Assembly (NCBI GenBank): GCA_942486035.1 | Contig: CALNXK010000106.1 | Location: 1,086,001-1,150,000, forward strand | DNA from: Porites lobata | Lineage: Eukaryota; Cnidaria; Anthozoa; Scleractinia; Poritidae | Direction of reading: 5' to 3' | DNA length: 64,000 nucleotides | Shown here: positions 1-10,163 of the stretch, piece by piece | Numbering within the stretch: the stretch's first letter is position 1 | How the letters are laid out: every line of letters starts with the position of its first letter | Translations under genes and position numbers: made by a program | Notes under the pieces: generated by a model | The model's input: only the letters and a program-made list of their open reading frames with translations | Databases searched by the model: none | Told to the model about the DNA's origin: nothing

Positions 1-1049
1 CTTAACATAGTCAAAATCAATCAAAAAACAAAATAATGTTCAAAACAAAAATGTTAAAAAAACCAAGCGACGTAAGCACGGTTAGTATATCACTTTGTTC
101 ATGCAAGTCAGTGTTAGTAGTGTTATTTTTTTTTTCCAAATTGCCGTTGTGAAGAGTAGATTTTCTTGACTGTGGAAAGCAATTAAGGTGCCCATTGTAC
201 CGTTGATGACAGGTGGGCGTTGTAGACAAGTTCCCGGGACAGGTTCACATCAAATTTGAATCGGGACAAAAAAGAGAGACAGGTCAGACAGCTGTGGACT
301 GCGGAAAGCTTGCCGCTGCAGAGATGGTAATTTGACTAGAGGTTTAAATACTGACTGTACGTTCTATATTAGATTTAAACTTACTATGGTGGAGAACAAG
401 TAGGAAGGGGAAACGGCTTGGAATTTCTCAGTTCTTAGCTCCGTCTGCGAAAGAGCCAGGGGCACCCAACGAGAATATAGTTCAAAACCACTTAAACATA
501 GCATTGTTAAACGTATTTTAGTATTTAAACGGTAGATATAGGCATATTTTTATCCCCTAAAAATTTTTCATCTGTTCGGATTTCCTAGCTGAAAGTCTCG
601 AGATCCGAAAATCATAGGGATCAAAACTTACCTTTTCGAAAATTTCAGCCAGAAAAAAGGCTCCCGAAAATTCTAGGTGAGCTTTTTAGGGTAAAAATCC
701 GTTAAAAATGGGTAATTACGTAAACACCAATTTTTAGCTGTTCGAAAATCCTAGGAGAGGTAGGCAAGCAAGGAATTTTACAAAAAATGTTCCGAAAATT
801 CTAGATCTCAAATCGTCTTCCGAACAGATATTTTCCGAAAATGGACGTTGGGTGCCCCTGAAGAGTCATGCACTGAAGTGAATGCAGCTTGGTTCTGCGA
901 GGCTCCTTATATATTTAAACCAATCAATCAATTAAGGTTAATTGCGTAATCTCCTGACAGTTTTCCAGACGCGATAATCGAACTATTGTCCCATTTTTTA
1001 TTACTAGCATAATTCCTGGTGGGTTTCCATAAGAGTTTTTTTTTGTACT
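1..1049 (-). pseudogene. Divergent copy of the chromoprotein promoter, leader and first intron
   Basis: Read on the minus strand, this segment matches the functional gene's 5' region (about 3500-4060) in order: the far promoter block near 960-1049, a TATA-like box at 905-913, the leader, the first-exon end and part of intron 1, including the shared stretch beginning CTTGTCTACAACGCCCACC. The first exon ends CTCCACCATA then GTAAGT, where the functional gene has CTCCACCATG then GTAAGA. The start codon therefore reads ATA at 385-387. A 404-bp MITE (457-860) interrupts the leader. The rest of the paralogue, if any, would lie left of the window. Called a pseudogene because of the lost ATG; a start in exon 2 or a sequencing error could rescue it. 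Confidence 0.7.
457..860. mobile_element. MITE, CAGGGGCACCCAACG inverted ends, 6-bp TSD (copy 1)
   Basis: Ends are CAGGGGCACCCAACG and its exact reverse complement. Flanks AAGAGC (451-456) and AAGAGT (861-866) look like a 6-bp target duplication. A second copy lies in reverse orientation at 27428-27846. No coding capacity. Confidence 0.9.
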
Positions 1050-1233
1050 AGAAAATCATTTGTTCCATTGAATATCCCTTTCAATTTAATAAACGCTTTT
1101 AATGTTTAATTTACAAGTGTTCAGTTTCTGAAACAAGATAAACTACGCCGATTATAGAGCATTGTGGCTCATTTAAGCAACATTTACCGGCTTGGTCAAT
1201 GGCTGCAAGGTACGAGACAAAAACATGTGCTGC

Positions 1234-1499
1234 CCGGGGGGGGGGGGGAACTCCGCATATGAAAGGGGTGGGGAAGCTCGTCGTCTCGCTTAGAGGTGTA
1301 AATTTCGGATTTTGGTCTTTTTTCCCCAAACAGAGAGCCTGTTCACAGGCTAGTTCTGGACAAAACGCCATCATATTTAGCCGTGAAGGTCTCGTTTAGG
1401 GTTGCACGTGTCTTAACATGGTCTCTTTTAGGGATCAAAAAAAGCTTTGGCCACGCCCAGATTGATTTTAATTCAAAATGTCCGACGAGCACCCCCCGG
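1234..1499. mobile_element. CCGGGGGG-ended MITE, 9-bp TSD (copy 1)
   Basis: G-run at one end and C-run at the other, flanked by the perfect 9-bp duplication ATGTGCTGC (1225-1233, 1500-1508). A 9-bp duplication suggests Mutator-type transposition. Confidence 0.75.
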
Positions 1500-1981
1500 A
1501 TGTGCTGCGAGGGAGACGAGATGGTACAAGTCACAACGTTGTGCCAAAATAATACGTCACAAGACATGAGTCAATATCTTCCGTTAGCTGCATTTGAATG
1601 TTCTCTCAAAAAAACATAATACACTTTGTATTTGTTTTCAATTGAAATCAAACTGGTTCACTGAAAATTGCCGACTTGTAGTAATTATGTAATATAAGAC
1701 GAATACTTCTTTTGCCCTGGAACGAAAACGAGTTCTCGTTTTTTATCAAGAGTTATCCTCTCTTCTTTTTATTTATTCATTTTGTTTTCTTTGCAAACAG
1801 CCGGAAACAGACAAGTTGTTACAAAAAAAGTTGCTCATGCAAACAACTTGAAGCTGCCAAAGTAAAGGTGCGGCAGGCTATAGTTGTCAAAAAAGGTCTT
1901 TTATGGATGCCGGCCACATCAGGATGCGAATGAAACAAATGAGAGACAAAATTTAAGATTACGGCTGTCTAGACTACCGTA

Positions 1982-2400
1982 TGGCACGAAATTTTTGCGG
2001 GAGTTTCATTTTTTGGGGATTGGCGATTTTTTGTGTTTTGCGGGAACTAATTTTTGCGATTAGGACAGATTGGTTTTCCATGCTGGGAATTAATTTTTGC
2101 GATTTTCAGAAAGTACCCAGTACCCAGCATTGATAATATTTTCGTTTTTATTGAGTACGTGCAATAGAAATACATATTTTCAAACAATAAACCAGTATTT
2201 CGTTGTTTTTGACAAGTTGTGATTGAACAGACACGATTTCTTAGTACTGTATTTTTGAAAAGAGAATATTTACTCTGGAGTAATTTTTTGCGGGAAAAAT
2301 GTTTGCGGTAATTTTTATTCGCGGGAACTCATTAGTTTTGCGGATCGCTGGAAAAACCGCAAAAATCGCAAAAATTAGAACCCGCAAAAATTTCGTGCCA
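1982..2400. mobile_element. MITE with TGGCACGAAATTTTTGCGGG ends
   Basis: Both ends carry TGGCACGAAATTTTTGCGGG in inverted orientation, and the interior repeats the TTTTTGCG motif several times. No clear target duplication and no coding sequence. Confidence 0.8.
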
Positions 2401-2771
2401 CATTGTAGCTTGCGTACGTGATCAGACGCCTTTGTAAAATGGGGTTGACAGGCCTACACGACCCCCAGTGCGTGTTTAAAATAACCTTTTTCATAGTTTG
2501 GCTCTCACCACAGGTGTCCCAAGCTCACGTTACGAGTGTGTTATGTAAATTAACTTTCGCACAAGAGAGTCGGTGTCGCGTTACAAGCAACCGTTGATTC
2601 CTTGTAAAACACTGAGGTCTGCGAACGCTAAATATCATTATTCTTACTTATTTTTCTATAGAATAAATAAAGGAGACTTACCTTTGATGTATCCCTGTGT
2701 TTTTTGGCTCTGTAATAATATGAAGAGTGACAGGGGTCAATCAATAGGAGCCACAAAACTCTGACTAAATC

Positions 2772-3136
2772 CCCGGACGGGGGTACTGCCATATGTGGGC
2801 TATATAGGTGTGTGCCGTTGTGAAGGGTATGGTTTTCAAGCAGTTTACTCTGATCTAGGATAGGGTATATAAATCAGAGAGTTTGGGTCTAGAATAGGGT
2901 ATCATTTTTCAGGAAACTGATCAGTTGGTTGAAGATTTTATCTAGACTAAGGATTGTGGTAGAAGGTTTTGTTTTGGCTAGACTGTGCTAGTGACCTCAG
3001 TAGTTTCTACTCTAGGATAGGGGAGACTTGGGGAGTTTACTCTAGTATAGGGTAGCAAAATTCAGCTGAACTAGCTCTGGTATAGGTTAAGCGGCACATC
3101 CCCACCCAGAAATTCCTTAAGTACCCCCCCCCCCGG
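2772..3136. mobile_element. CCGGGGGG-ended MITE, 9-bp TSD (copy 2)
   Basis: Flanked by perfect 9-bp duplications GACTAAATC (2763-2771, 3137-3145). The interior repeats short 'tctaggatagggta' motifs, and the right end has GCGGCACATCCCCACCCA, shared with the copy at 7940-8398. Confidence 0.85.
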
Positions 3137-3591
3137 GACTAAATCGATGAATTCACACCAAAAAACACAGGAATACATCACATTTTTTCTCTATATAAAG
3201 GTTTACCTGGACTGACTCCTGTAGATTAGATATTAATAAAGCGCTGGGCCTTAATATAGAGAGAAAACCGTTTACGGTACAACCCATAAAACAGCCATAA
3301 ATCAGCTCATGGATCACACAGGAGAGACGTAACACACATTTTATGTAAGCTAAGCTGTTTTTTTATTGAAATCCTTTCATTTTCGTAGGTTACGGAAACG
3401 ATAGGTTTTTTTTCCAATACAAATCCCTATATTTCGAATGTTATGCAACAATGTCGATGGTCGCCGGTGCTTATATTTCGAACTTGGGCTACCTGTGCTA
3501 GTACAAAAAAACTCTTTGATGGAAACCCATCTATAAAGTTCCCACCAGGAAATATGCTAATAAAAGAAACGGGGCAAAAGTTCAATTAACT

Positions 3592-3813
3592 CGTCTGGAA
3601 AACTGTCTGGAGATTATGCAACTAAACCTATTAACGCGTCTGGAAAAGTGTCTGGAGATTATGCAACTCACCTTGGTGATTGGTTGGTTAGCATTAATTT
3701 TGTCATATATAAAGAACCGCACAGAACCAAGCTGCATTCACTACGGTGTTCCGTTCAGAGACGCAGCTAAGCACAGTTTCCAAGTCGTTTATCGTCACTT
3801 CTTCATCTCCACC
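3592..3813 (+). promoter_or_regulatory. Chromoprotein promoter and 5'UTR
   Basis: A TATA-like box (TATATAAAG, 3706-3714) lies about 100 bp before the start codon. Just upstream is a direct duplication with a 45-bp period: a 32-bp block beginning CGTCTGGAAAA at 3592-3623 and again at 3637-3668, one mismatch apart. The diverged inverted copy near 940-975 has only one such block, so the duplication looks specific to this gene. Transcription start was not mapped; around 3735-3745 is my estimate. Confidence 0.6.
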
Positions 3814-6800
3814 ATGGTAAGAACATACATTTCAAGTGTACCTTTACCAGCGATCATCTCCACCACATGTCGCTCTTTTGTTTTTTGTCCCAGCTAACAG
3901 TCCTTTAATACATTTTTCTTTTATGCTAATTTCTCTTGTCTACAACGCCCACCGGTCATTAACGGTGCAATGGCCACCTTGAGTGTTTCCATAACCAAGA
4001 AAATCGGCTCTTCACAACGGCTAATCGAAAAAAAAAAAAAACATGTACGAGCTGATATCTTGTGCCTAAATTGTTTTGTTAATATTTTTGTTCTGATCAT
4101 TTGGTTCCTGGTTGATTTTGATAGTGTTACGTAATACTATGCTAAGTTAAACTTTTATGAAACTACAAAAGTTCAATCTTTTTATGTGTTTCATGTGGTT
4201 GACTTGTTAATGTGCCCGAGCCGGAGAAAGTTTCTGTTTCTAGTTTTCCAGGAATTTTGCTTTAATTGCATGAGCCTGAAATTAAATTGGATGCCTAAAC
4301 AAGGAGGTTTTTGTAGTGTTAAGCACTTTTGCACGTTACAACCGTTTTAACATTTTTTCCGCTGTTTTTCAATTTAACAGAGTGTAATCGCTAAGCAAAT
4401 GACCTACAAGGTTCAGATGGAGGGCACGGTCAATGGACACGCCTTTGAGGTTAAAGGTGAAGGACAAGGACAACCCTACGAGTAAGTTAAATATCTGTTT
4501 AGTATATCTCGCGTTTTAGCAGTCGAGGCTGTTTTCATTTCCATGCTTTTCTAAAAATTGGGGGAAGGAAATAGAATTACAGTTAAACCAGGTAATAAGA
4601 ACGGCCTGTGCTCCTATTTTTTCAATTAAAGAAGACCCGATATTATCTCCCGAAAAGGATACTGGTTTAGATAAGGAAAGTGAACCGCATTTTTCAGTTG
4701 ACCCGGGGGAGGGACTGCTTGATTTGGCCTTGGCGTGTACACTCTTTTTATTTTATAAGAACCCGTTTTCAGCCTGAAAGTTGTAAACCTGTTAAGAACA
4801 TGCTAAGAATATACCCCAGGCTCGGAGAGGAGCAATTTATTTTTCACTACTCTTACTTTTCTAAATATAATAAAATCTGAGTTGCATATTGTCATACATG
4901 GAATCAGAGTGCGTGTAAAATTTTGTTCGTTCGCTCTATTGTGTATGGTCAATAATACATTTACATTAGACTTGCACAATTCATTAAATATGAAAACTAT
5001 ATAACCATTGTCTTATCGTGTACTTGGTTCTGCAGTAAACACGGTATGGTTTTCAGGGCCTTGAGAGCGAATAGAGGTTTCCCAATATTTGGGACGGACA
5101 ATCCATTTCTTGTCTTGAACAGGGTCACGAAATGAACGATTTTTGTCTTAAAAAACAAGTGAGTGGCCCCATTCTCTGATTAAGTGGAGTAGCGCATTCC
5201 AAAGTGGTCTTCCTAAATCTGCGCCCTTCCCAATCGCAGGATTGTAATTTGAAGATCGGTTCTTAAGGAGAGGGAAAAACTTGAGAACCGGTAGATTTTT
5301 TAAGTGTGACTGATTTTTTCCAAGGTAACTTACCTCGGAAAAATTTTATCGTCTGGGTCTTGGATATGTCTCGAGAACAATAGAGTTTTCCTTGACAGCT
5401 ACCCCAAAGCGATAAATAGGGAAAAATGAAATACCGGCGAAGGTCTTGATGACAGAACCGGACATAGCTACCGCTGTGAAAGAAATTTTGGGGGCACGAG
5501 TCGTCTATGTCTTTGCCTTTCTTCACTTTGCACGTTGAATTTGCGTAAGAAATAACAGCGAGATTAAAGAAAAAACGTCTCTTTGATCAGCTAAATCCCT
5601 GCGCATCTTGCCTAATTCTTGAATTTATATAAACGTGTCTCCAATTTGTAATGCAAACTATTTTTTCTTCTCAGCGGTGTGCAGACCGTAAAGCTCACTG
5701 TGACCAAGGGAGGACCTCTGCCGTTTGCTTGGGATATTTTGGCGCCACAGACTCAGTATGGAAGCATACCATTTACCAAGTACCCTGACGACATCCCGGA
5801 CTATGTAAAGCAGTCATTCCCTGAGGGATATACATGGGAGAGGATCATGACTTTTGAAGATGGTGCAGTGTGTACTGTTCTCAATGATTCCAGGTACTGA
5901 AGAAAAAGATAATTGAATCAAAAAGTTTTAAAAAAGCTGTGAGTCTATCAGTGTAGGAGGCATGAGTATTATTAAGTCTCCCATCAAGTTTTTGCTCCCT
6001 AGAAAAAGCTAATGGACCTAATGATAAGGTGGTAATGAATGTCGGCGAAGCAGACTTGGTTATTCCCAACCACTAAAGTTTCAATTATTGAAAATCCGCC
6101 ATATCGAGCGGCTGCCCGCACACTCACTTGGAAATGCGCCTGCACTTATGAGAAGCGGTATATGATAAATATCCACCACCTTTCCTTTGTAACTGTCTTT
6201 GTGCGTCTCTTTACCAAAAGAATGGACGGCAACTGTTTCATCTACAACGTTAAGTTCACTGGGGTGAACTTTCCTCTCAATGGGCCTGTTATGCAAAAGA
6301 GGACACAGGGCTGGGAACCGAACACTGAGCGTCTCTACGCACGTGATGGGATGCTGATAGGAAACAACTTTATGGCTCTGAGGTTGGAAGGTGGTGGTCA
6401 TTATACGTGTGAATTCAGAAGTACTTACAAGTAAGTTATCAAAATTGTTATTTATCCTATTATCGAGGGTCCCCCAGATGTAGGTTTTTCGCAGCCCACG
6501 GTTCGCAGTCGCTGTCTTCGATCGCTTGTCGGCCCTTGCCGGGAGAGTTCGCCTATCAAGCCCGGTATTAAACCTTCGCCTTTCACTCGAATAGCGCAAA
6601 CTGGCCTGGGGATGAAGCTGGGTTTTTCGGAAAATAGGGATTCGGGAAGTTACTGCCTTGTGGGACGAGGTTCACTTCAGGAGTTGTTATCACGAGAGGT
6701 ATACGGGATTTACATTACATATAGCCATTTTACAATGCGTGATACTGCAGAAGTTGTTTTGAAGAATTAGCACCCGCCGGTAGAAACGATTAAATAGCCA

Positions 6801-6980
6801 ACGAGGCGCGAATTAAATAATTCTTTTATTAAAGCCAAAACGAAAAATGTCATGTGATTTTCCCTTGGTTTACCGGAAGTTACATTAGTCCGGTCATTTT
6901 GTAATATTTAAAAATGAAATTTACTAAAATTCCCCCGCTTTGTTCGAGAGATATTTCGTTGTTTTCCATATAAGGTCAAA

Positions 6981-7025
<45 letters not shown>

Positions 7026-7738
7026 ATGCTAGAAATGCCGCAATATCCGAGGTTGAAAATTTAATAAAAACAGATATTCATGACCTAGCCTGAGTATCAG
7101 GCCTTCCTAAGGGGCTAGGGGAGAGGAGATTTTTTTCCCCAGTAACGCCTTATACTCAGGCTATTCATGACCTCATTTTCTTTTCTACCCAAAACGGACC
7201 TCAAACCAACTTATTAGAGCTGATTCATTCAAGGGTTGATATATTGCTATGTTATCTTACTGCAATTGCGTCTCATTTACATGATGCGTGATGGCCAATT
7301 CCGTTTTCCCCGTGATGCGTGATCCCAAAAAGGTCAGCGTGATTCGGGATAGGTACCCCTTTCCCTTTGCCACCGTATTTAAAGGTGTACAATTTCTTTC
7401 AATCTTATTCATTTTATGACCTTTTTTTTCTCTACTTTAACACCCCCTCCTCCTTGGTTGGGATTTTCTATCTGTTTTTAGCGAAAATTGTAACTTGTTG
7501 TCTACAAGAGGAAAATATATATCTGTAATCATGATTTAATTTTGCCTCATTAGGATCTATGCAGAGCGTTATTGAGTTTCTTTTCCTCCCCTTTTCGTTT
7601 TTCAGGGCAAAGAAGGCAGTGACCCTTCCAGGGTATCACTTTGTTGACCGCCGACTGGATATCACGAAACACAACAAAGATTACACAAGTGTTGAGCAGT
7701 ATGAGATTTCTATCGCACGCCACCCAGCACCTCGCTGA
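3814..7738 (+). CDS. GFP-like chromoprotein, five coding exons
   Basis: Intracellular pigment protein of the GFP family; it forms its own chromophore from three residues. Exons: 3814-3816 (the ATG alone), 4381-4481, 5675-5893, 6221-6430, 7606-7738; phases agree at every junction and give 221 residues, the usual length. The chromophore is Q62-Y63-G64 in the stretch APQTQYGSIPF. Arg91 (in TWERIM) and Glu208 (in SVEQYE) sit where the family's catalytic Arg and Glu lie. The segment GWEPNTERL has Asn142 where fluorescent reds usually have Ser, which in known families suggests a non-fluorescent purple-blue chromoprotein; that colour call is inference. The N-terminus SVIAKQMTYKV is typical of scleractinian members. 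The start is fixed by the splice: ACCATG is followed at once by GTAAGA. An inverted, diverged copy of the promoter region lies at 1-1049. Confidence 0.95.
7086..7163. mobile_element. 78-bp TAGCCTG-ended MITE, 9-bp TSD
   Basis: Ends TAGCCTGAGTAT and ATACTCAGGCTA, flanked by the perfect 9-bp duplication TTCATGACC (7077-7085, 7164-7172). Lies in intron 4 of the chromoprotein gene. Confidence 0.85.
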
Positions 7739-7939
7739 TCTTCCTTTATCAGGTAAATTAGGGCAGGAATACTCAGTGGCGAAGAGATTTTGATTTCAGC
7801 CAAAGAAGTTGAAAGAAATGTAAACAACAAGCTTAAATGATTAAACTTGTGAAAAAATGTTAATTCTTTATCACTTCATGTTCATTGTTAATCGATTGCT
7901 CGGCATCTGAGTAGGTTTAGGTTGATGTGCGTTCACTGC

Positions 7940-8398
7940 CCGGGGGGAGGGGGTTACTCCCATACATTACCTATACGGGTATGTGTCGCCCAACGGGGAC
8001 GTGATTTTGGAGCTCCTGATTTAGAACAAGGTATCCATTTTAGAGGCGTTTTCTAGAACGGGGTATAATATTTCGAACGCACGAATTGAAAAGCTCCAGT
8101 GCTCCGGATGATTATGAAGAAGCATTTATTTGATTTATAAGTCGAACAATAAAAAAATATCTTTTTAAAAAAACAGGGCTATTTCAGGTTACAAACTTTC
8201 TTGAACGGAGTATAAAGAATTCGCCCATTTCTAGAACGGGGTATCAGTTGTAGGGCGAATTCTAGAATGGGGCATAAAAAATTGGCCCATTTCTAGAACG
8301 GAGTATCAATTTTAGGGAAAATTTTTTTAGAACGGGGTTCCAATTTGGAGTCCCAGGCGGCACATACCCACCCAAAAAATACCCAGGTGCCCCCACGG
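7940..8398. mobile_element. CCGGGGGG-ended MITE, 9-bp TSD (copy 3)
   Basis: Flanked by GTTCACTGC (7931-7939) and GTTCACTGA (8399-8407), 8 of 9 identical. The interior holds several TCTAGAACGGGGTAT motifs at irregular spacing. Lies 200 bp past the chromoprotein stop and may be inside its 3'UTR. Confidence 0.85.
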
Positions 8399-8407
8399 GT
8401 TCACTGA

Positions 8408-9941
8408 CCCTTTCACGGTTTTTCAACTTTTGACTGAATCCGTCAAAACGGGTAAAAAGGACGTTTTAAAATGAGTAAAGATGCCAAAATTGAACGTGAT
8501 TTGTTGAAAATTAACGGAAATATGGCTCCTCCAAGTGGCCGAATTTTAAAGACTTTCTTATGGTGGGAGGCAAGTTTGTGCTCCCGGCCATACAAATTAA
8601 CGTCTGTAAAATTTCGCGACTTTTTTTTTTAATTTAAACTTGGCAAGTTTCCTAAATTGTAAGGCGCTCTTTCTACCAGTGTTAATGGATATTCGCCAAC
8701 CGGTTACTCCTGTTTTCGTGTTTGCGCTTTCTCAACTATCTCGGAAGTTAACATTTGCTTCCCCAGCTGTATCCAAATGCTGCCACTTTTTATTTCTGAA
8801 CAGACGTCTTAAGCGAGTAGCCTACAGGAAACGTTTTGTTTCAAATTTACACGCTTTGTTAGCGGAAACAATATGTATAGAATATCCAGCTGAATCGTTT
8901 TGTCAGTACATTTAAAACATTAAGTGTAACTATTTAAGCTTCAATACCCAAAAACAAATTTGATTTGTTTGATCTCCCTGTACATTTCCTTAAAAAGAAT
9001 TCGACAAAAAATCAAAGCATTTTCCCTTTGGTTAACATCTTGTTATCTTAATGATGTACATATAAATATACACCGTAAATATGATCTAACAGACACCCGG
9101 GCTGTCTATTTAATGTTAGGATCCCAAGCGTTTAAGAGAGAGGCGTATACAACTGTATTCTCAGAACTGTAGCAAGCTCAACTAAACTATACTAATATGC
9201 TATCGGAGAATATATCAGTTTTAAAAAAAGCAGACAATCCTGCCCATCCACTGATACGTCTAACCTGCTTTATTGTTTTTTAAAGCTCAAATAGGATCTC
9301 AAAATCTTTGCTTTGAACTTAAAATTGAACAAAATGCAAACTAAGCGCAAACACTTGTGATCCTGAATGATTTTGCTCTATTTCGCTATTTCCTAGCATT
9401 TTGGCAACCTCGTTCCCAGAGAACCCTGGGAACGAGGTTGGTATTTTAGAGCAAATGCACGCAGTAATAAACAGCAGGCATTTATTAGAGAGGGGAGTCC
9501 AATACAAACTGGAAAACGTAAAGGGGGCGTTTATTAGACAAGAAAAAAATGGAAAATGGGGAACTGTGAAGAGTCTTTTTAGGAATCGTCCTTTAATTTT
9601 ATTACATTTATTGGAAGGTGATGACGTCATACATTATATACTTTCGAGCGTGTGCCTGTAATGGATGCCGTATTTCGGCCATCGTTTTAGCGTTTTCATG
9701 TGGACGGGCAAAAACGATTCAAACTCGCTACGTGTGGGCGCGTTTTTTAAAATATCCGGATGCGTGTCGATAGGGCCTGAAATATGATAATCACAGATAA
9801 AGAAAAAGAAATTGTGACTTAGTTAATCAATTATGACTAAATTATGACTCAATTAATTTTAATGTCCATGTCCTCGTTCGTCCTGTTCTGATGAACTTAT
9901 TTCTTGTTTCTCTTTATCTTGGCCTTACTGTTGCAACTGAC
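8408..9941. other. Spacer with repeat fragments, no gene seen
   Basis: No supported gene. It holds a perfect 13-bp stem (CCTCGTTCCCAGA type) at 9409-9441, also found near 15200, 52463 and 53047, plus a relic near 8930-9080 containing CATTTTCCCTTTGG, related to fragments near 39760 and 46110. Open frames here have no recognisable domain. Confidence 0.5.
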
Positions 9942-10163
9942 TTAATCCTGGCATGCTTTGACAACTCCATGTTTTGTGCAGCTCGTGATGCATACTTCGT
10001 TGCAGGTCGTGCAGCTAACACAGTCATCCCAGTCATCACAACTGCTTTGGCACATTCTATATTGACCGTCGCAATACTGGATACAATCTAAGGACTGGGC
10101 ACGAGGTCTTCCCATTACGGAACTTGCGAGTATTATGATGAGAAGTACTGGGAGCGAGACCAT
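9942..10163 (-). CDS. Small secreted cysteine-rich peptide
   Basis: A 73-residue ORF beginning with a clear signal peptide (hydrophobic core LPVLLIIILASSV, residues 4-16). The mature part has ten cysteines at 27, 31, 38, 42, 48, 51, 54, 58, 62 and 71, enough for five disulfides. Repeated C-x3-C spacing suggests paired helices. The ATG is preceded directly by a pyrimidine tract ending in TTTAG, so the coding exon probably follows a 5'UTR intron. An ATTAAA-type signal lies about 90 bp past the stop. Corals encode many small cysteine-rich secreted proteins (SCRiP-like, matrix or venom-type), but I cannot place this one in a named family. It reads convergently with the chromoprotein gene. Function unknown. 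Confidence 0.65.
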   Translation of the reverse strand: MVSLPVLLIIILASSVMGRPRAQSLDCIQYCDGQYRMCQSSCDDWDDCVSCTTCNEVCITSCTKHGVVKACQD

